Origin: Caldilineaceae bacterium
GTDB lineage: Bacteria > Chloroflexota > Anaerolineae > Caldilineales > Caldilineaceae
Length of the DNA: 63,537 bases
Assembly: GCA_019637645.1 (NCBI GenBank)
Contig: JAHBVH010000050.1
Span: 1-63,537 of the forward strand
Direction: 5' to 3'
Program-made: the position numbers and the translations under genes
The notes under the pieces: model-generated
The model's input: the letters and a program-made list of their open reading frames with translations, nothing else
Told to the model about the DNA's origin: nothing
The model's database searches: none
Shown: piece after piece, positions 37,913 to 46,354 of the stretch
Numbering within the stretch: the first letter of the stretch is position 1
Layout of the letters: the number at the start of each line of letters is the position of its first letter

Positions 37913-38437
37913 ATGGAATTACAAGAAGGGATCGCTCTGATCCGTAACGAACAGGTGACCACAGCAGGCCCCCAACGATGGGCCGATCTGGGCTGTGGCA
38001 CAGGTTTTTTCACCGATGCGTTGGCGCGCTTGCTGCCAGTTGCCAGTCTGATCTATGCGGTTGACAAAAGTGCGACTTTACCACGCCGCCGCACGGGGAC
38101 AAAGAGTGTTGCCATTGAACCACTGCGACTCGATTTTGTGCGCGATAGGTTGCCCGTTGAGCCGTTGGATGGGATCTTGATGGCTAATTCACTCCACTAT
38201 GTCCGCGATCAACTGGCTTTTCTCCAACAAGCCCAGCGCTACCTCAAACCCCAGCATCACTTCTTGATCGTAGAATATGAGCTAGAGCGGGCCAATCCTT
38301 GGGTGCCCTATCCCCTCAGCTACCACACTTTGACCGATCTCTTTGCCCAAGCTGGGTATACCACCATCACCAAACTACACGAGCGGACGCCGGTGCGCGG
38401 TGCGGATACGATGTATGGCGCGCTGATCAGCCGGTAG
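37913..38437 (+). CDS. Class I SAM-dependent methyltransferase
   Basis: 174 aa, short but complete. Motif I WADLGCGTGFFTDALARLLP at about 23-42, an acidic post-motif strand LIYAVDKSA, motif IV-like GILMANSLHYV, then the LKPQHHFLIVEYELERANPW strand. The substrate is unknown. The sequence before motif I is only about 20 residues, shorter than most. It is followed by a short GATAGACA tandem repeat. Confidence 0.85.
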   Translation: MELQEGIALIRNEQVTTAGPQRWADLGCGTGFFTDALARLLPVASLIYAVDKSATLPRRRTGTKSVAIEPLRLDFVRDRLPVEPLDGILMANSLHYVRDQLAFLQQAQRYLKPQHHFLIVEYELERANPWVPYPLSYHTLTDLFAQAGYTTITKLHERTPVRGADTMYGALISR

Positions 38438-38460
38438 ATAGACAGATAGACAGATAGACA
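38437..38460. repeat. Short tandem repeat, 8-bp unit x3
   Basis: GATAGACA repeated three times, beginning at the methyltransferase stop codon. Low-complexity; no function evident. Confidence 0.8.
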
Positions 38461-38524
38461 TTGGGGGGCAGTTTACAGGGTTAAAACCCTCTGCTAACAG
38501 CGAGAAGCCGCCCCATTCTATTGG

Positions 38525-39394
38525 CTAATATATCGTCGTCGCGTCTTTGGGAAGGGCGCGCACATGTTGCAGGTGAGCGGTCACCCGTTCGTCGTCTTGG
38601 TGGGGATAGGCAAAGCCAAAGTGGGTGGCAACGGCGAGCCCGGTCTGGCGGAAGAGGGCGGCCATGGTCAAGAGGGCATCCCAATTTCGTGCTTCGTCGG
38701 TATCGGTATAGGTTTGGGTTAGCATTGTCCACAGTTCCGGCTCTAGATACACTTTGAACTGTTTCCCAACCTTGCCAGGATTGCGCGCAAAGTCAGTTTT
38801 GATCCCCACATACCAGGTAAGCATCTTCATCAACTGCTCGCGCACCACCTGATCCAACATGGCTTTGGCATAGAAGATCTCGGCGCGCCAGAGCCCCTTG
38901 GCAACATAGGTCGAAACCCACCAAAATTCATTACAACAGTCGGCAAAGGCTTGGGCCGTGGGTGGCGTGGGCCAATAATCGCGGTCACTCGGCGGGGGCA
39001 ACGGCCCGATCCGCCCATCCTTATCTAGCAGCACGACGCTCAGGCTCTCCCAGCCAAAGCTAGCCAATCGGTCGAGCGGGAAGAGGGTCAGATCAATCCG
39101 ATTGCCGTCGGTAAATTGCATGAGGTAGGCAAAGTGACCATCGTTCATCGGCGGCGGGTCGCTCATCGCCTCGGGCATTTGCAGAATGATCCGCGCGCCA
39201 AAACGGTCGATCCAGGTGGCATCGGCGACAAAAGAAGCGATCGCCGTCACGAGGTAGACTACATCAAAATCCTGAAAAGGATCACGGCGCGCCTGGGGGT
39301 TGACGCGCGAGCCGTTGAGGATCACGGCGCGGATCCGCGCGTCCGCTTGGGCCGTCTGGATAATGAGATCAAGGATTTCCGCTTCGCTACGCAT
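38525..39394 (-). CDS. Aminoglycoside 6-adenylyltransferase (ANT(6)-like)
   Basis: 289 aa. The nucleotidyltransferase motif is RAVILNGSRVNPQ at about 20-32 with the metal-binding acid pair in FQDFDVVYLV. Later family features include NRIDLTLFPLD, CCNEFWWVSTYVAKGLWR and MLTWYVGIKTDFARNPGKVG. The family inactivates streptomycin by adenylation, though chromosomal members in soil and aquatic bacteria may have other substrates. The start overlaps the stop of the upstream MFS gene by 8 nt, so the two are probably co-translated. Confidence 0.9.
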   Translation of the reverse strand: MRSEAEILDLIIQTAQADARIRAVILNGSRVNPQARRDPFQDFDVVYLVTAIASFVADATWIDRFGARIILQMPEAMSDPPPMNDGHFAYLMQFTDGNRIDLTLFPLDRLASFGWESLSVVLLDKDGRIGPLPPPSDRDYWPTPPTAQAFADCCNEFWWVSTYVAKGLWRAEIFYAKAMLDQVVREQLMKMLTWYVGIKTDFARNPGKVGKQFKVYLEPELWTMLTQTYTDTDEARNWDALLTMAALFRQTGLAVATHFGFAYPHQDDERVTAHLQHVRALPKDATTIY

Positions 39395-40598
39395 GCGCGT
39401 TCTTCCTTTCCGTGCGAACCAAGGGGGCGTAGCCGATCAGGGCGGCCAACGTACAGACGGCAATGACAACCAGCGCAAGGGTATAGGCCACCGGTGGGTA
39501 GTGACCCGCTTGGTCTTTGGCAAAGCGATTGATCAAAAGGCCCATAATCCACTGGGTGACAAAAATGCCAGTAAACGAGAAAAGATTGCCAGCACTAACG
39601 GCACGGCCCACCAAACCGCTAGGAAAAAGTCGGCGAATCTGGGGCATTAAAACAACGCTGATCCCGCCGCCAAAGCCAAAGAGCGGATTGACCACCCACA
39701 GCCACGCCACAGGCGGTTGCCAAGCATAGAGCAGCGTCGTACCCACTTGAAGCGCCGCCCCAATGATGACGATCAACGCCAACCCAAAGCGATCAGCCAG
39801 CCAGCCCGACGAACCAAAGCCCAGCATGGCCCCGACGGCAATGGCCAGGAGCAAGTTGCCCGCGGCCAGTTGGTCAAAGCCATAGACATCGGTGAAATAG
39901 GGGCCAGCCCACAACCCTTGCATAGCCAGTAACACCCCGTTCATACAAAAGCCCAAACCGCAGATCCGCCAGAAGGAGCCGTTGCGAAAAATATCGCGCA
40001 GGGTACCATCGGTTGCTTGGGGGCGTTCCCAAAGCTCCCCTGGTGGCGTATTGCGCACCCAGAGCATGATCGCCATCGCCACCACCGCTAGCGCCGCCGC
40101 GCCGCCCAAGAAAATGCCACGCCAGCCAACCAGCACGTTCAAGTAGGCCAGTGGCAACGAAGCCGCCAAGCCGCCCATCGACCCAAAACCGACCATGAAC
40201 GTTGAGATCGTCGCATAGCGTTCCGCCGGGAACCAACGGCTAAAGGCTTTGAGCGCGCCCATCAAGACACCCGCGGTGCCCAAGCCAATCAGGGCGCGGC
40301 CCGTAGCCAAGAGCGGAAACGAGTGGGCATTGGCAAAGAGCAGGCTCCCCACCGCGCCCACCAAGAGCAGCCCAGGTGTCACCCAGCGCGGCCCGATCCA
40401 ATCCAGCCCAATCCCCAGGGGAATTTGCGCCGCGGCAAAAGCCAGAAAGAAGAGACTGCTCATCAGGCCCAGTTGGCTCGCATTCAAGCCCATTTCCTGA
40501 GCCAGATCACCCGCCAACGCCGCGTTGGCCGTGCGAAAAAAGTAGGAGAGCATGTGGGCGAGGGCAAAGAACGCAAAAACACGCATGGACCGATTCAT
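39387..40598 (-). CDS. MFS transporter
   Basis: About 403 aa, 12 helices. Starts MNRSMRVFAFFALAHMLSYF, loop 2-3 region with GIGLDWIGPRWVTPGLLLVG, and a central loop near 190. The pattern (FFRTANAALAGDLAQEMGL near the start) is of the anion/sugar-acid or NarK-like branch. ATG 40598 is preferred; the longer frame upstream has no hydrophobic start. It overlaps the adenylyltransferase by 8 nt and may export or import a related compound, or only share the operon by chance. Confidence 0.88.
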   Translation of the reverse strand: MNRSMRVFAFFALAHMLSYFFRTANAALAGDLAQEMGLNASQLGLMSSLFFLAFAAAQIPLGIGLDWIGPRWVTPGLLLVGAVGSLLFANAHSFPLLATGRALIGLGTAGVLMGALKAFSRWFPAERYATISTFMVGFGSMGGLAASLPLAYLNVLVGWRGIFLGGAAALAVVAMAIMLWVRNTPPGELWERPQATDGTLRDIFRNGSFWRICGLGFCMNGVLLAMQGLWAGPYFTDVYGFDQLAAGNLLLAIAVGAMLGFGSSGWLADRFGLALIVIIGAALQVGTTLLYAWQPPVAWLWVVNPLFGFGGGISVVLMPQIRRLFPSGLVGRAVSAGNLFSFTGIFVTQWIMGLLINRFAKDQAGHYPPVAYTLALVVIAVCTLAALIGYAPLVRTERKNAHA

Positions 40599-40937
40599 AC
40601 AAACATTTCTCGGCAGGTGGGGCGGATGCGCCACAAAAGCGCAACGCCAAGCAAGCATATAAGCAACAGATGAGTTGCCACCAAGATCATATCACTGGAT
40701 TGGGTCAGTTGAACAATTAGGCACCCCAAACGGACGCAGACCAAGCTTGAAAGATCTGAGCAACACTGCGCCTTCCAAGAAGCGGACAAAGCTTGCTCTA
40801 GCCAATCGATACTCCGGCCCGCTTCCTGGAAGGCGCTCGTAAAAGGCTCCAGCCGGGTCACAGACCCGGCCAAAGCGATTGCCGATGACTTTCTTCATGT
40901 TCATGAAACCCTGCCAGCGGCTTGCACTGCGCAAGAT
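40599..40937. other. Intergenic region with GC-rich hairpins
   Basis: No gene. A tight stem GCCGGGTC-ACA-GACCCGGC at 40852-40870 lies about 70 bp after the dehydratase stop (minus strand) and may terminate it. GCGCCTTCC (40768) and GGAAGGCGC (40828) form a second possible stem. The 40600-40750 part is featureless. Confidence 0.5.
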
Positions 40938-42089
40938 CTACCAATTGGTAAAAGATCCATCCAATCGCTGCAAGCCGCGGAAGCCGGGTTGCATTGGCGA
41001 GGATTGGGCGGGGTTTTTCTTGGCCGCGGCCCGGTCGAACTCGATGCCCAAGCCGGGCAACGTTGGGGGCAGCAAATAGCCATCCTCCCAAACCGGCTGC
41101 ACGGGGATCACATCGGTGAGGACAGTGCCGGTCTTGCGAGGCTGTTCCTGGACACCAAAATTCGGCGTCGCCAGATTGAGTTGGAGACAGGCTGCCGAGG
41201 AGATAGGACCAAGGGGGTTATGGGTGGCGATCTTGATGTAATGAGTCTCGCACCAACCCGCGATCTTACGTGATTCGGTGATGCCACCGGCGATGCAGAG
41301 ATCGATGCGGGCGTAATCCAACCACTCTTCTTCGACCATCTGGCGGAATTCCCACTTGGAACAGAATTGCTCGCCCGCGGCAATTGGCACATGGACGCGC
41401 GGGCGCAAAGTTTTGAAGGAATCGGGGTTTTCGCAGCGCAGTGGGTCTTCAATAAAGAACGGGCGGAAGTGCTCCACTTCGCGACAAAGCCAGAGCGCGT
41501 CAGGCAGATCGAGCCGGGTATGGACATCAAAGGTCAGCTCGATCTCGTCGCCGACGGCTTCACGCACAGCCTGAAATTGTTTGATCGCGGTCAATACCGA
41601 CTGGCGCGGCTCCAGAATCTCGCCATTTTGGGCCAAGCCCCAGCGGACAAATTTCCACCCTTCCTCTTTGGTCTGCAAACAGGACTCTACCAGCGGTTCA
41701 ATCTCCATACCATGGCCCACATTGTGCGGATAGCAAGGCACTTTGTCGCGCACACGGCCACCGAGCAACTCATAGATCGGCACATTGAGCGCCTTGCCTT
41801 TAATATCCCACAAAGCAATATCAATCGCGGCAATGGCCGACATGAGGATACGTTGGGCGGGGAAGAAGCCACCACGCGTCATCACTTGCCACAAGTGTTC
41901 GGTGCGGAAGGGGTCTTGCCCAATCAAGATCGTCTTAAAATGCTCAACCGCGCCGATAATGGCCTGCTCGGGCCGCACAATGCCCGCTTCGCCAACGCCG
42001 TAGATCCCTTCGTCCGTATCGATGACGACAAAGAGAAAGTTGCGATGACCACCCCAAACGGGGTACGTTTCAACATTGGTAATTTTCAT
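40938..42089 (-). CDS. Enolase-superfamily sugar-acid dehydratase, galactonate dehydratase-like
   Basis: 383 aa. N-terminal domain with IYGVGEAGI; barrel ligands are Asp in LTFDVHTRLD, Glu in FIEDPLRCEN, Glu in IAAGEQF. The segment ATHNPLGPISSAACLQL with its His is the hallmark of D-galactonate dehydratase (DgoD) and close relatives. DIALWDIKGKALNVPIYELL is also conserved. Probably makes a 2-keto-3-deoxy sugar acid. ATG 42089 has GAGG before it; the longer frame to 42137 is non-homologous. Downstream of an aldo/keto reductase on the same strand, but separated by large repeats. Confidence 0.9.
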   Translation of the reverse strand: MKITNVETYPVWGGHRNFLFVVIDTDEGIYGVGEAGIVRPEQAIIGAVEHFKTILIGQDPFRTEHLWQVMTRGGFFPAQRILMSAIAAIDIALWDIKGKALNVPIYELLGGRVRDKVPCYPHNVGHGMEIEPLVESCLQTKEEGWKFVRWGLAQNGEILEPRQSVLTAIKQFQAVREAVGDEIELTFDVHTRLDLPDALWLCREVEHFRPFFIEDPLRCENPDSFKTLRPRVHVPIAAGEQFCSKWEFRQMVEEEWLDYARIDLCIAGGITESRKIAGWCETHYIKIATHNPLGPISSAACLQLNLATPNFGVQEQPRKTGTVLTDVIPVQPVWEDGYLLPPTLPGLGIEFDRAAAKKNPAQSSPMQPGFRGLQRLDGSFTNW

Positions 42090-42228
42090 AGGTTCCTCGG
42101 ATCTCGTTACAGGTGGATGGAGTAGCACAAAAAGCATAAACTATCTTCCCACCACACGCAATCCCCATCACCAAAGCAGGGACGGTAAACCGAGTTCACC
42201 GCATATGATAAACAAGATGATAAACATT

Positions 42229-42299
42229 GGGGACGCGGATAGACGCGGGTTCACGCGGATTCAAAAAATCCGCGTGAACCCGCGTCTATCCGCGTCCCC
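42229..42299. repeat. 33-bp perfect-arm palindrome of the ATCCGCG family
   Basis: Arms 42229-42261 and 42267-42299 are exact complements, starting GGGGACGCGGATAGACGCGG, with a 5-nt loop (CAAAA). It is the best-preserved of the four related palindromes in the window. It lies between the aldo/keto reductase and the dehydratase. Confidence 0.95.
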
Positions 42300-42335
42300 T
42301 GAACAGCAGCGGCTCCTTCTTTTCTATTCCAACAA

Positions 42336-42391
42336 CCTGATCACCACGGCCTGATCACCACGGCCTGATCACCACGGCCTGATCACCACGG
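42336..42391. repeat. Tandem array, 14-bp unit x4
   Basis: CCTGATCACCACGG repeated four times without change, ending just before the aldo/keto reductase stop at 42397. Each unit contains TGATCA. Confidence 0.95.
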
Positions 42392-42396
42392 CCCTA

Positions 42397-43332
42397 TTAC
42401 CAGGGTGGTGGATCGCCTGCGATCTCCTGGTGCCACAGGTCATAGAGTGCTTGGATAGTCTCGGCGGGTAGGGTTTTATCGGCGGCGGCAATGTTGTCGA
42501 GCGCCTGTTCGACACTTTTGGCCCCTGGAATGACCGTGGCGACGGCGGGTTGCGCCAAGCAAAATTGGAGCGCGGCATGGGCCAAGGAGCGATCGGACGG
42601 GACAAGGCTGGCAAACTTTTCCACCAACATGCCCCGTCGTGCCAACACTTCCGGCGACCAGCGATTCCGGATGTCGTTAAAGCGATGGTCGCCGCGATAG
42701 CGCCCCGACAGCCAGCCCGAATCGAGTGGGACTTTGACGATCAAGCCAACGCCCTGACGCTCGGCAGTGACAAACGAAGGCAACATCTCCTGATAGAGGG
42801 CATTGAAATAGACCTCAAAGGCCCGGCTTTGGGTGGTCGCCATCACCATTTCCATCTCTTCGCTCCAATCCAGCGATACGCCATATTCGCGGATCTTGCC
42901 CTCTTGCTTCAATTTCTCTAATTCGGCATATTGGGTGGCTACCCGCCCGTCCATCAGTTCGCGGGCCGGGTTGTGCAGCAACAGGATGTCCACATAATCA
43001 GTCTGGAGCCGTTGTAAACTGGTTTCGAGGACAGGCCGGATCGCCGCGGTGGAAAAGTCTTCGCCCCCTTCTACGCTATACCCAGCCTTGGTACAGATCA
43101 CCATATCTTGACGCACCCCTTTTAGCGCCTCGCCCAAAATCTCTTCGCTCACACCGTTGCCATAGCCCGGCGCGGTATCAAAGAAATTACAGCCCGCATC
43201 AATGGATTGATGCACAATGCGCAGCCCTTCTTTTTTATCATGGAGATTCCAATCAGGATTCGCCAGTTGCCAGGCTCCCAATCCAATCTCCGAGACCTGG
43301 ATCCCCGTCGTGCCAAAGGGACGATATTTCAT
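42397..43332 (-). CDS. Aldo/keto reductase
   Basis: 311-aa TIM-barrel NADPH-dependent oxidoreductase. Starts MKYRPFGTTGIQVSEIGLGA; catalytic Asp and Tyr in FFDTAPGYGNGVSEEILGEA, Lys in VICTKAGYS, then DYVDILLLHNPARE. The C-terminal cofactor region is AVATVIPGAKSVEQALDNIA. The substrate is unknown; neighbours suggest sugar or sugar-acid metabolism. Divergent from the MocR regulator at 43597, which is separated by a tandem array. Confidence 0.92.
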   Translation of the reverse strand: MKYRPFGTTGIQVSEIGLGAWQLANPDWNLHDKKEGLRIVHQSIDAGCNFFDTAPGYGNGVSEEILGEALKGVRQDMVICTKAGYSVEGGEDFSTAAIRPVLETSLQRLQTDYVDILLLHNPARELMDGRVATQYAELEKLKQEGKIREYGVSLDWSEEMEMVMATTQSRAFEVYFNALYQEMLPSFVTAERQGVGLIVKVPLDSGWLSGRYRGDHRFNDIRNRWSPEVLARRGMLVEKFASLVPSDRSLAHAALQFCLAQPAVATVIPGAKSVEQALDNIAAADKTLPAETIQALYDLWHQEIAGDPPPW

Positions 43333-43466
43333 GCTTTTCTCCTTTTGCTGAACTTTACTGGATGGCGATTTGAGTCTATCATCAAAGTGGACTACTACCT
43401 ATAGCCACATAAATAGCAAAATGATAAGACCAATTTTGCATTTTCCCTAGAGTGGCCTTATGAAAC

Positions 43467-43569
43467 GTGAGACGTGATTCGTGAGACGTGATTCGTGAGA
43501 CGTGATTCGTGAGACGTGATTCGTGAGACGTGAGAAGTGATTCGTGATTCGTAGCGAATCACGTCTCAC
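43467..43569. repeat. Tandem array, 14-bp unit, ending in an inverted copy
   Basis: GTGAGACGTGATTC occurs four times in exact tandem from 43467 to 43522, then degenerates. It ends with the reverse complement CGAATCACGTCTCAC at 43555-43569, which can pair with any upstream unit. It sits 28 bp before the MocR-type gene, so it is in its leader or promoter. Confidence 0.95.
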
Positions 43570-43596
43570 CTTACTACATCCCCAAGGATCGAATTC

Positions 43597-45072
43597 ATGC
43601 GTATTCCTGTCGATCACCAGAGCCGTACACCCTTATATCAACAGATTGAGGATTATTTGCGCGGGCAAATTCTCAGTGGCGCGTTGACCGCAGAGACGCG
43701 GCTGCCCGCCACCCGCCAATTGGCACAAGAGTTGGGCGTCAGCCGGATTACGGTTAACAATGCCTATGCAATTTTGGAAAGTGAAGGGTTGGTCTACACG
43801 CGCGAAGGGAGTGGCACCTATGTGTTGGCGCGGCCACCGCTCTTGCCCCGTACAACCGCAGGGACCAACCTGCATTGGCCGCGGTGGCAACGTGCGCTGG
43901 AACAGGCCGTGGCAATCCCCTATGAACAACAACATACGCCGACGCGACGCATTACCCCCCATCCCGCGCCGATTGCCTTTACAGGGGTGGGAGACCCGCG
44001 GGAATTTCCTGTGCAGGAGTTGGCCCGCGCGATGCAGGATGTCTTGCGGCGAGATGGCAGTGCGGCGCTGGCCTATGGCGCGCTCGATCAAGGCTATGGG
44101 CCGCTGCGCACGACGATCACCCATATCCTCGCTAGCCAGGGCATCACCGCGCATCCCGACCATATTTTGATTACGGCAGGTTCACAACAAGCCTTGGCGC
44201 TGCTCTGCCAAGTGCTGTTGCAGGCGGGCGATGTCATTTTGGTGGAGCGTCCCACCTATAATTTGGCGCTAGAGTTATTTCGAGCAGTGGGGTTACAGGT
44301 GGTGGGGTTGCCGGTGGATGCCGAAGGCATGATGGTCGATCAGCTTGAGCCCCTGCTACAACAAACCCGACCCAAGCTGATCTATACCATTCCTAATTTT
44401 CAGAACCCCACGGGCAGTTGTCTGAGCAGTGCACGCCGCCGCCAGTTGGTGGCCCTAGCGGATCGCTATAACGTGCCCATCCTCGAAGATGATTTCGTGG
44501 GTGATCTGCGCTATGATGGCCGCACCCAACCTGCGCTCAAAACGCTTGACCCCGGTGGCCGTGTCATCTATACTGGTACTTTTTCCAAGATGCTCATGCC
44601 AGGGCTACGCGTGGGCTTTTTGGTGGCCGAAGGACCGATCTTCCAACGGCTAGTTGAGTTGAAGCGGGTCAGCGATCTCACCACACCGCCGCTCATGCAG
44701 CGTACCTTAGAGGCTTACGTCAATGTCGGCCAATATCAGGCTCATGTGCGCCGCTCTTGTCGCCTCTACCGTCAGCGCCGTGATGCCATGCTCACCGCCA
44801 TTCGCCGCCATTTGCCGCCGGAAATCCATGTCGATCCACCCCAAGGCGGGCTCTTTGTTTGGTTACGACTGCCTAGCGGCTGTTCATGTCTTGATCTCAT
44901 ACCACTGGCCCGCGAAGCCGGGGTGGAATTTGCGCCCGGTCCCCGTTTCTTTGCCAACCCTGCCGAAGGGCTGCCCTATTTGCGGCTGAACTTTGCCACC
45001 CAAACGCCAAGCGAAATCAGCGAAGGCATCCGCCGATTAGGCAGCGCCCTCCAGCGGCTGCGGGGAATGTAG
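43597..45072 (+). CDS. MocR/PdxR-type regulator (GntR HTH fused to class-I aminotransferase)
   Basis: 491 aa. The GntR winged HTH (about 8-75) has PLYQQIEDYLRGQILSGAL and LPATRQLAQELGVSRITVNN. The aminotransferase-fold domain follows, with the PLP lysine in YTGTFSKMLMPGLRVGFLV and the Asp in DDFVGDLRY. The C-terminal arginine (LRLNFATQ) is present. MocR proteins sense PLP or amino compounds and often control pyridoxal synthesis or transport. AAGGA lies eight bases before the ATG. Confidence 0.93.
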   Translation: MRIPVDHQSRTPLYQQIEDYLRGQILSGALTAETRLPATRQLAQELGVSRITVNNAYAILESEGLVYTREGSGTYVLARPPLLPRTTAGTNLHWPRWQRALEQAVAIPYEQQHTPTRRITPHPAPIAFTGVGDPREFPVQELARAMQDVLRRDGSAALAYGALDQGYGPLRTTITHILASQGITAHPDHILITAGSQQALALLCQVLLQAGDVILVERPTYNLALELFRAVGLQVVGLPVDAEGMMVDQLEPLLQQTRPKLIYTIPNFQNPTGSCLSSARRRQLVALADRYNVPILEDDFVGDLRYDGRTQPALKTLDPGGRVIYTGTFSKMLMPGLRVGFLVAEGPIFQRLVELKRVSDLTTPPLMQRTLEAYVNVGQYQAHVRRSCRLYRQRRDAMLTAIRRHLPPEIHVDPPQGGLFVWLRLPSGCSCLDLIPLAREAGVEFAPGPRFFANPAEGLPYLRLNFATQTPSEISEGIRRLGSALQRLRGM

Positions 45073-45077
45073 GGGCA

Positions 45078-45177
45078 GACGTGCCGGGGACGGGCCGTAA
45101 GTTGCACCCTATGGCGATGATGGCTGGCCCGTCCCCGGCACGTCCCTGATCTGATATGGCTGGCCCGTCCCCGGCAC
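45078..45177. terminator. Bidirectional stem between convergent genes
   Basis: GACGTGCCGGGGACGGGCC (45078-45096) and its exact complement (45126-45144) form a 19-bp stem. A second copy of the right arm core (GGCCCGTCCCCGGCAC) follows at about 45162-45177. Located between the stops of the MocR gene and the convergent serine hydrolase; likely terminates both. Confidence 0.75.
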
Positions 45178-45196
45178 CGCGCCTAATACATTACAA

Positions 45197-46348
45197 TCAC
45201 GCCCTCAGCGCTTCGGCATAGGCCACGGCGGCGGGTAAGATCACCCGTTCATAGAAGAGGCCGGTGGGCGACACGGTCAAACCGCTGTGCATGCCGCCAA
45301 TGTTGGTCATGACGACGAGAATGAGATCGATCCCTTCCAGCCAATGCATGCGCGTGCTAAAGCCCAATGTCCCCCCCGAATGGCCGACAAGGGGATAGCG
45401 GGGATGGATCTCGCGTGAGCGTGCAATGCCTTGCATATATTCGCGACTGCCACCGTCTTGGGGGGGATGATAGGTGAACATGGCCGCTTGCATGGCTGGC
45501 GAGAGCAGTTTGCCATCGCGCAGGGCGCGGGCAAAGCGGACGAGATCCGCGGCAGAAGCCACCATGCCCCCGGCGGCCCACTCCGGGGACAAGTTCGCGG
45601 CGGTCGATTCGACGATGTAGGGGCGGATTTCGGGAAAGCCCCGATGGATACCAGCCTCGCGTACAAAGGTCGGCGTGGCGTAATGGTAGTGGTGGGCAAT
45701 ATCACCCGGAATGGGCTCGAACGACTCCATGAAGGTCTGTTCCATGCCCAAGGGTTCCAGAATACGTTGACGGATCTCTGCGGTCACCTCGTTGCCGGTG
45801 ACCGCTTCCACGACCAAACCCAGGAGCGTATAGTTGGTATTAGAGTAGGCATAGCTGGCCCCCGGTGCGAAATCGGCGCTAACGAGATCATCGGTAATAT
45901 AGGCCAGGGTTTCGAGCTTGTCCCATCGATGCCCCAGTACCATTTCATCGCCACGGCCACGGCGAATCCATGCGGGTTGAAATTCCCAAGTCGGAATGCC
46001 GCTGGTGTGGTTCAGCAACTGCCGCAGGGTAGCCGTTGGTACATTCGGAATCTGTTGCAGCAGCGGCAGCTTGACATAGTCGGTGGTAGTCGCGTCGAGA
46101 TCCAATTTGCCTTCGCCAGCCAACTGTTGGATCACCACGGCGACAAAGGTTTTGGTAATGCTGCCAATCCCAAACCGCGTATGCGCCTCGATTGGGGTTT
46201 GGCGCGAAATATCATCATAGCCAGCCGTGCCCGACCACAGCATTTCCGTTCCATTGCCCAACGCCACGGAAATGCCCGGTAGCCCCATGGCTACCCCCGT
46301 CACCAATGCTTCTTGTAGTTGCGTATCATCGCGCTGTACATCACTCAT
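45197..46348 (-). CDS. Serine hydrolase, beta-lactamase class C/PBP4*-like
   Basis: 383 aa. Nucleophile motif SxxK in FGIGSITKTFVAVVIQQL, second motif YxN in SYAYSNTNYTLLGL, and an HSGG C-terminal triad analogue in LVGHSGGTLGFSTRMHW. No clear signal peptide is visible, so it may act in the cytoplasm or need an unrecognised route. The substrate (D-peptide, ester, lactone) is unknown. Six bases from the next serine hydrolase, same strand. Confidence 0.9.
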   Translation of the reverse strand: MSDVQRDDTQLQEALVTGVAMGLPGISVALGNGTEMLWSGTAGYDDISRQTPIEAHTRFGIGSITKTFVAVVIQQLAGEGKLDLDATTTDYVKLPLLQQIPNVPTATLRQLLNHTSGIPTWEFQPAWIRRGRGDEMVLGHRWDKLETLAYITDDLVSADFAPGASYAYSNTNYTLLGLVVEAVTGNEVTAEIRQRILEPLGMEQTFMESFEPIPGDIAHHYHYATPTFVREAGIHRGFPEIRPYIVESTAANLSPEWAAGGMVASAADLVRFARALRDGKLLSPAMQAAMFTYHPPQDGGSREYMQGIARSREIHPRYPLVGHSGGTLGFSTRMHWLEGIDLILVVMTNIGGMHSGLTVSPTGLFYERVILPAAVAYAEALRA

Positions 46349-46354
46349 CGGGTA

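Noticed and set aside
41367..42125. 252-aa open frame opposite the galactonate-dehydratase-like gene
   Set aside because: Antisense shadow of the enolase-superfamily gene.
45431..46282. 283-aa open frame opposite a serine hydrolase
   Set aside because: Antisense to a gene with intact SxxK and YxN motifs.
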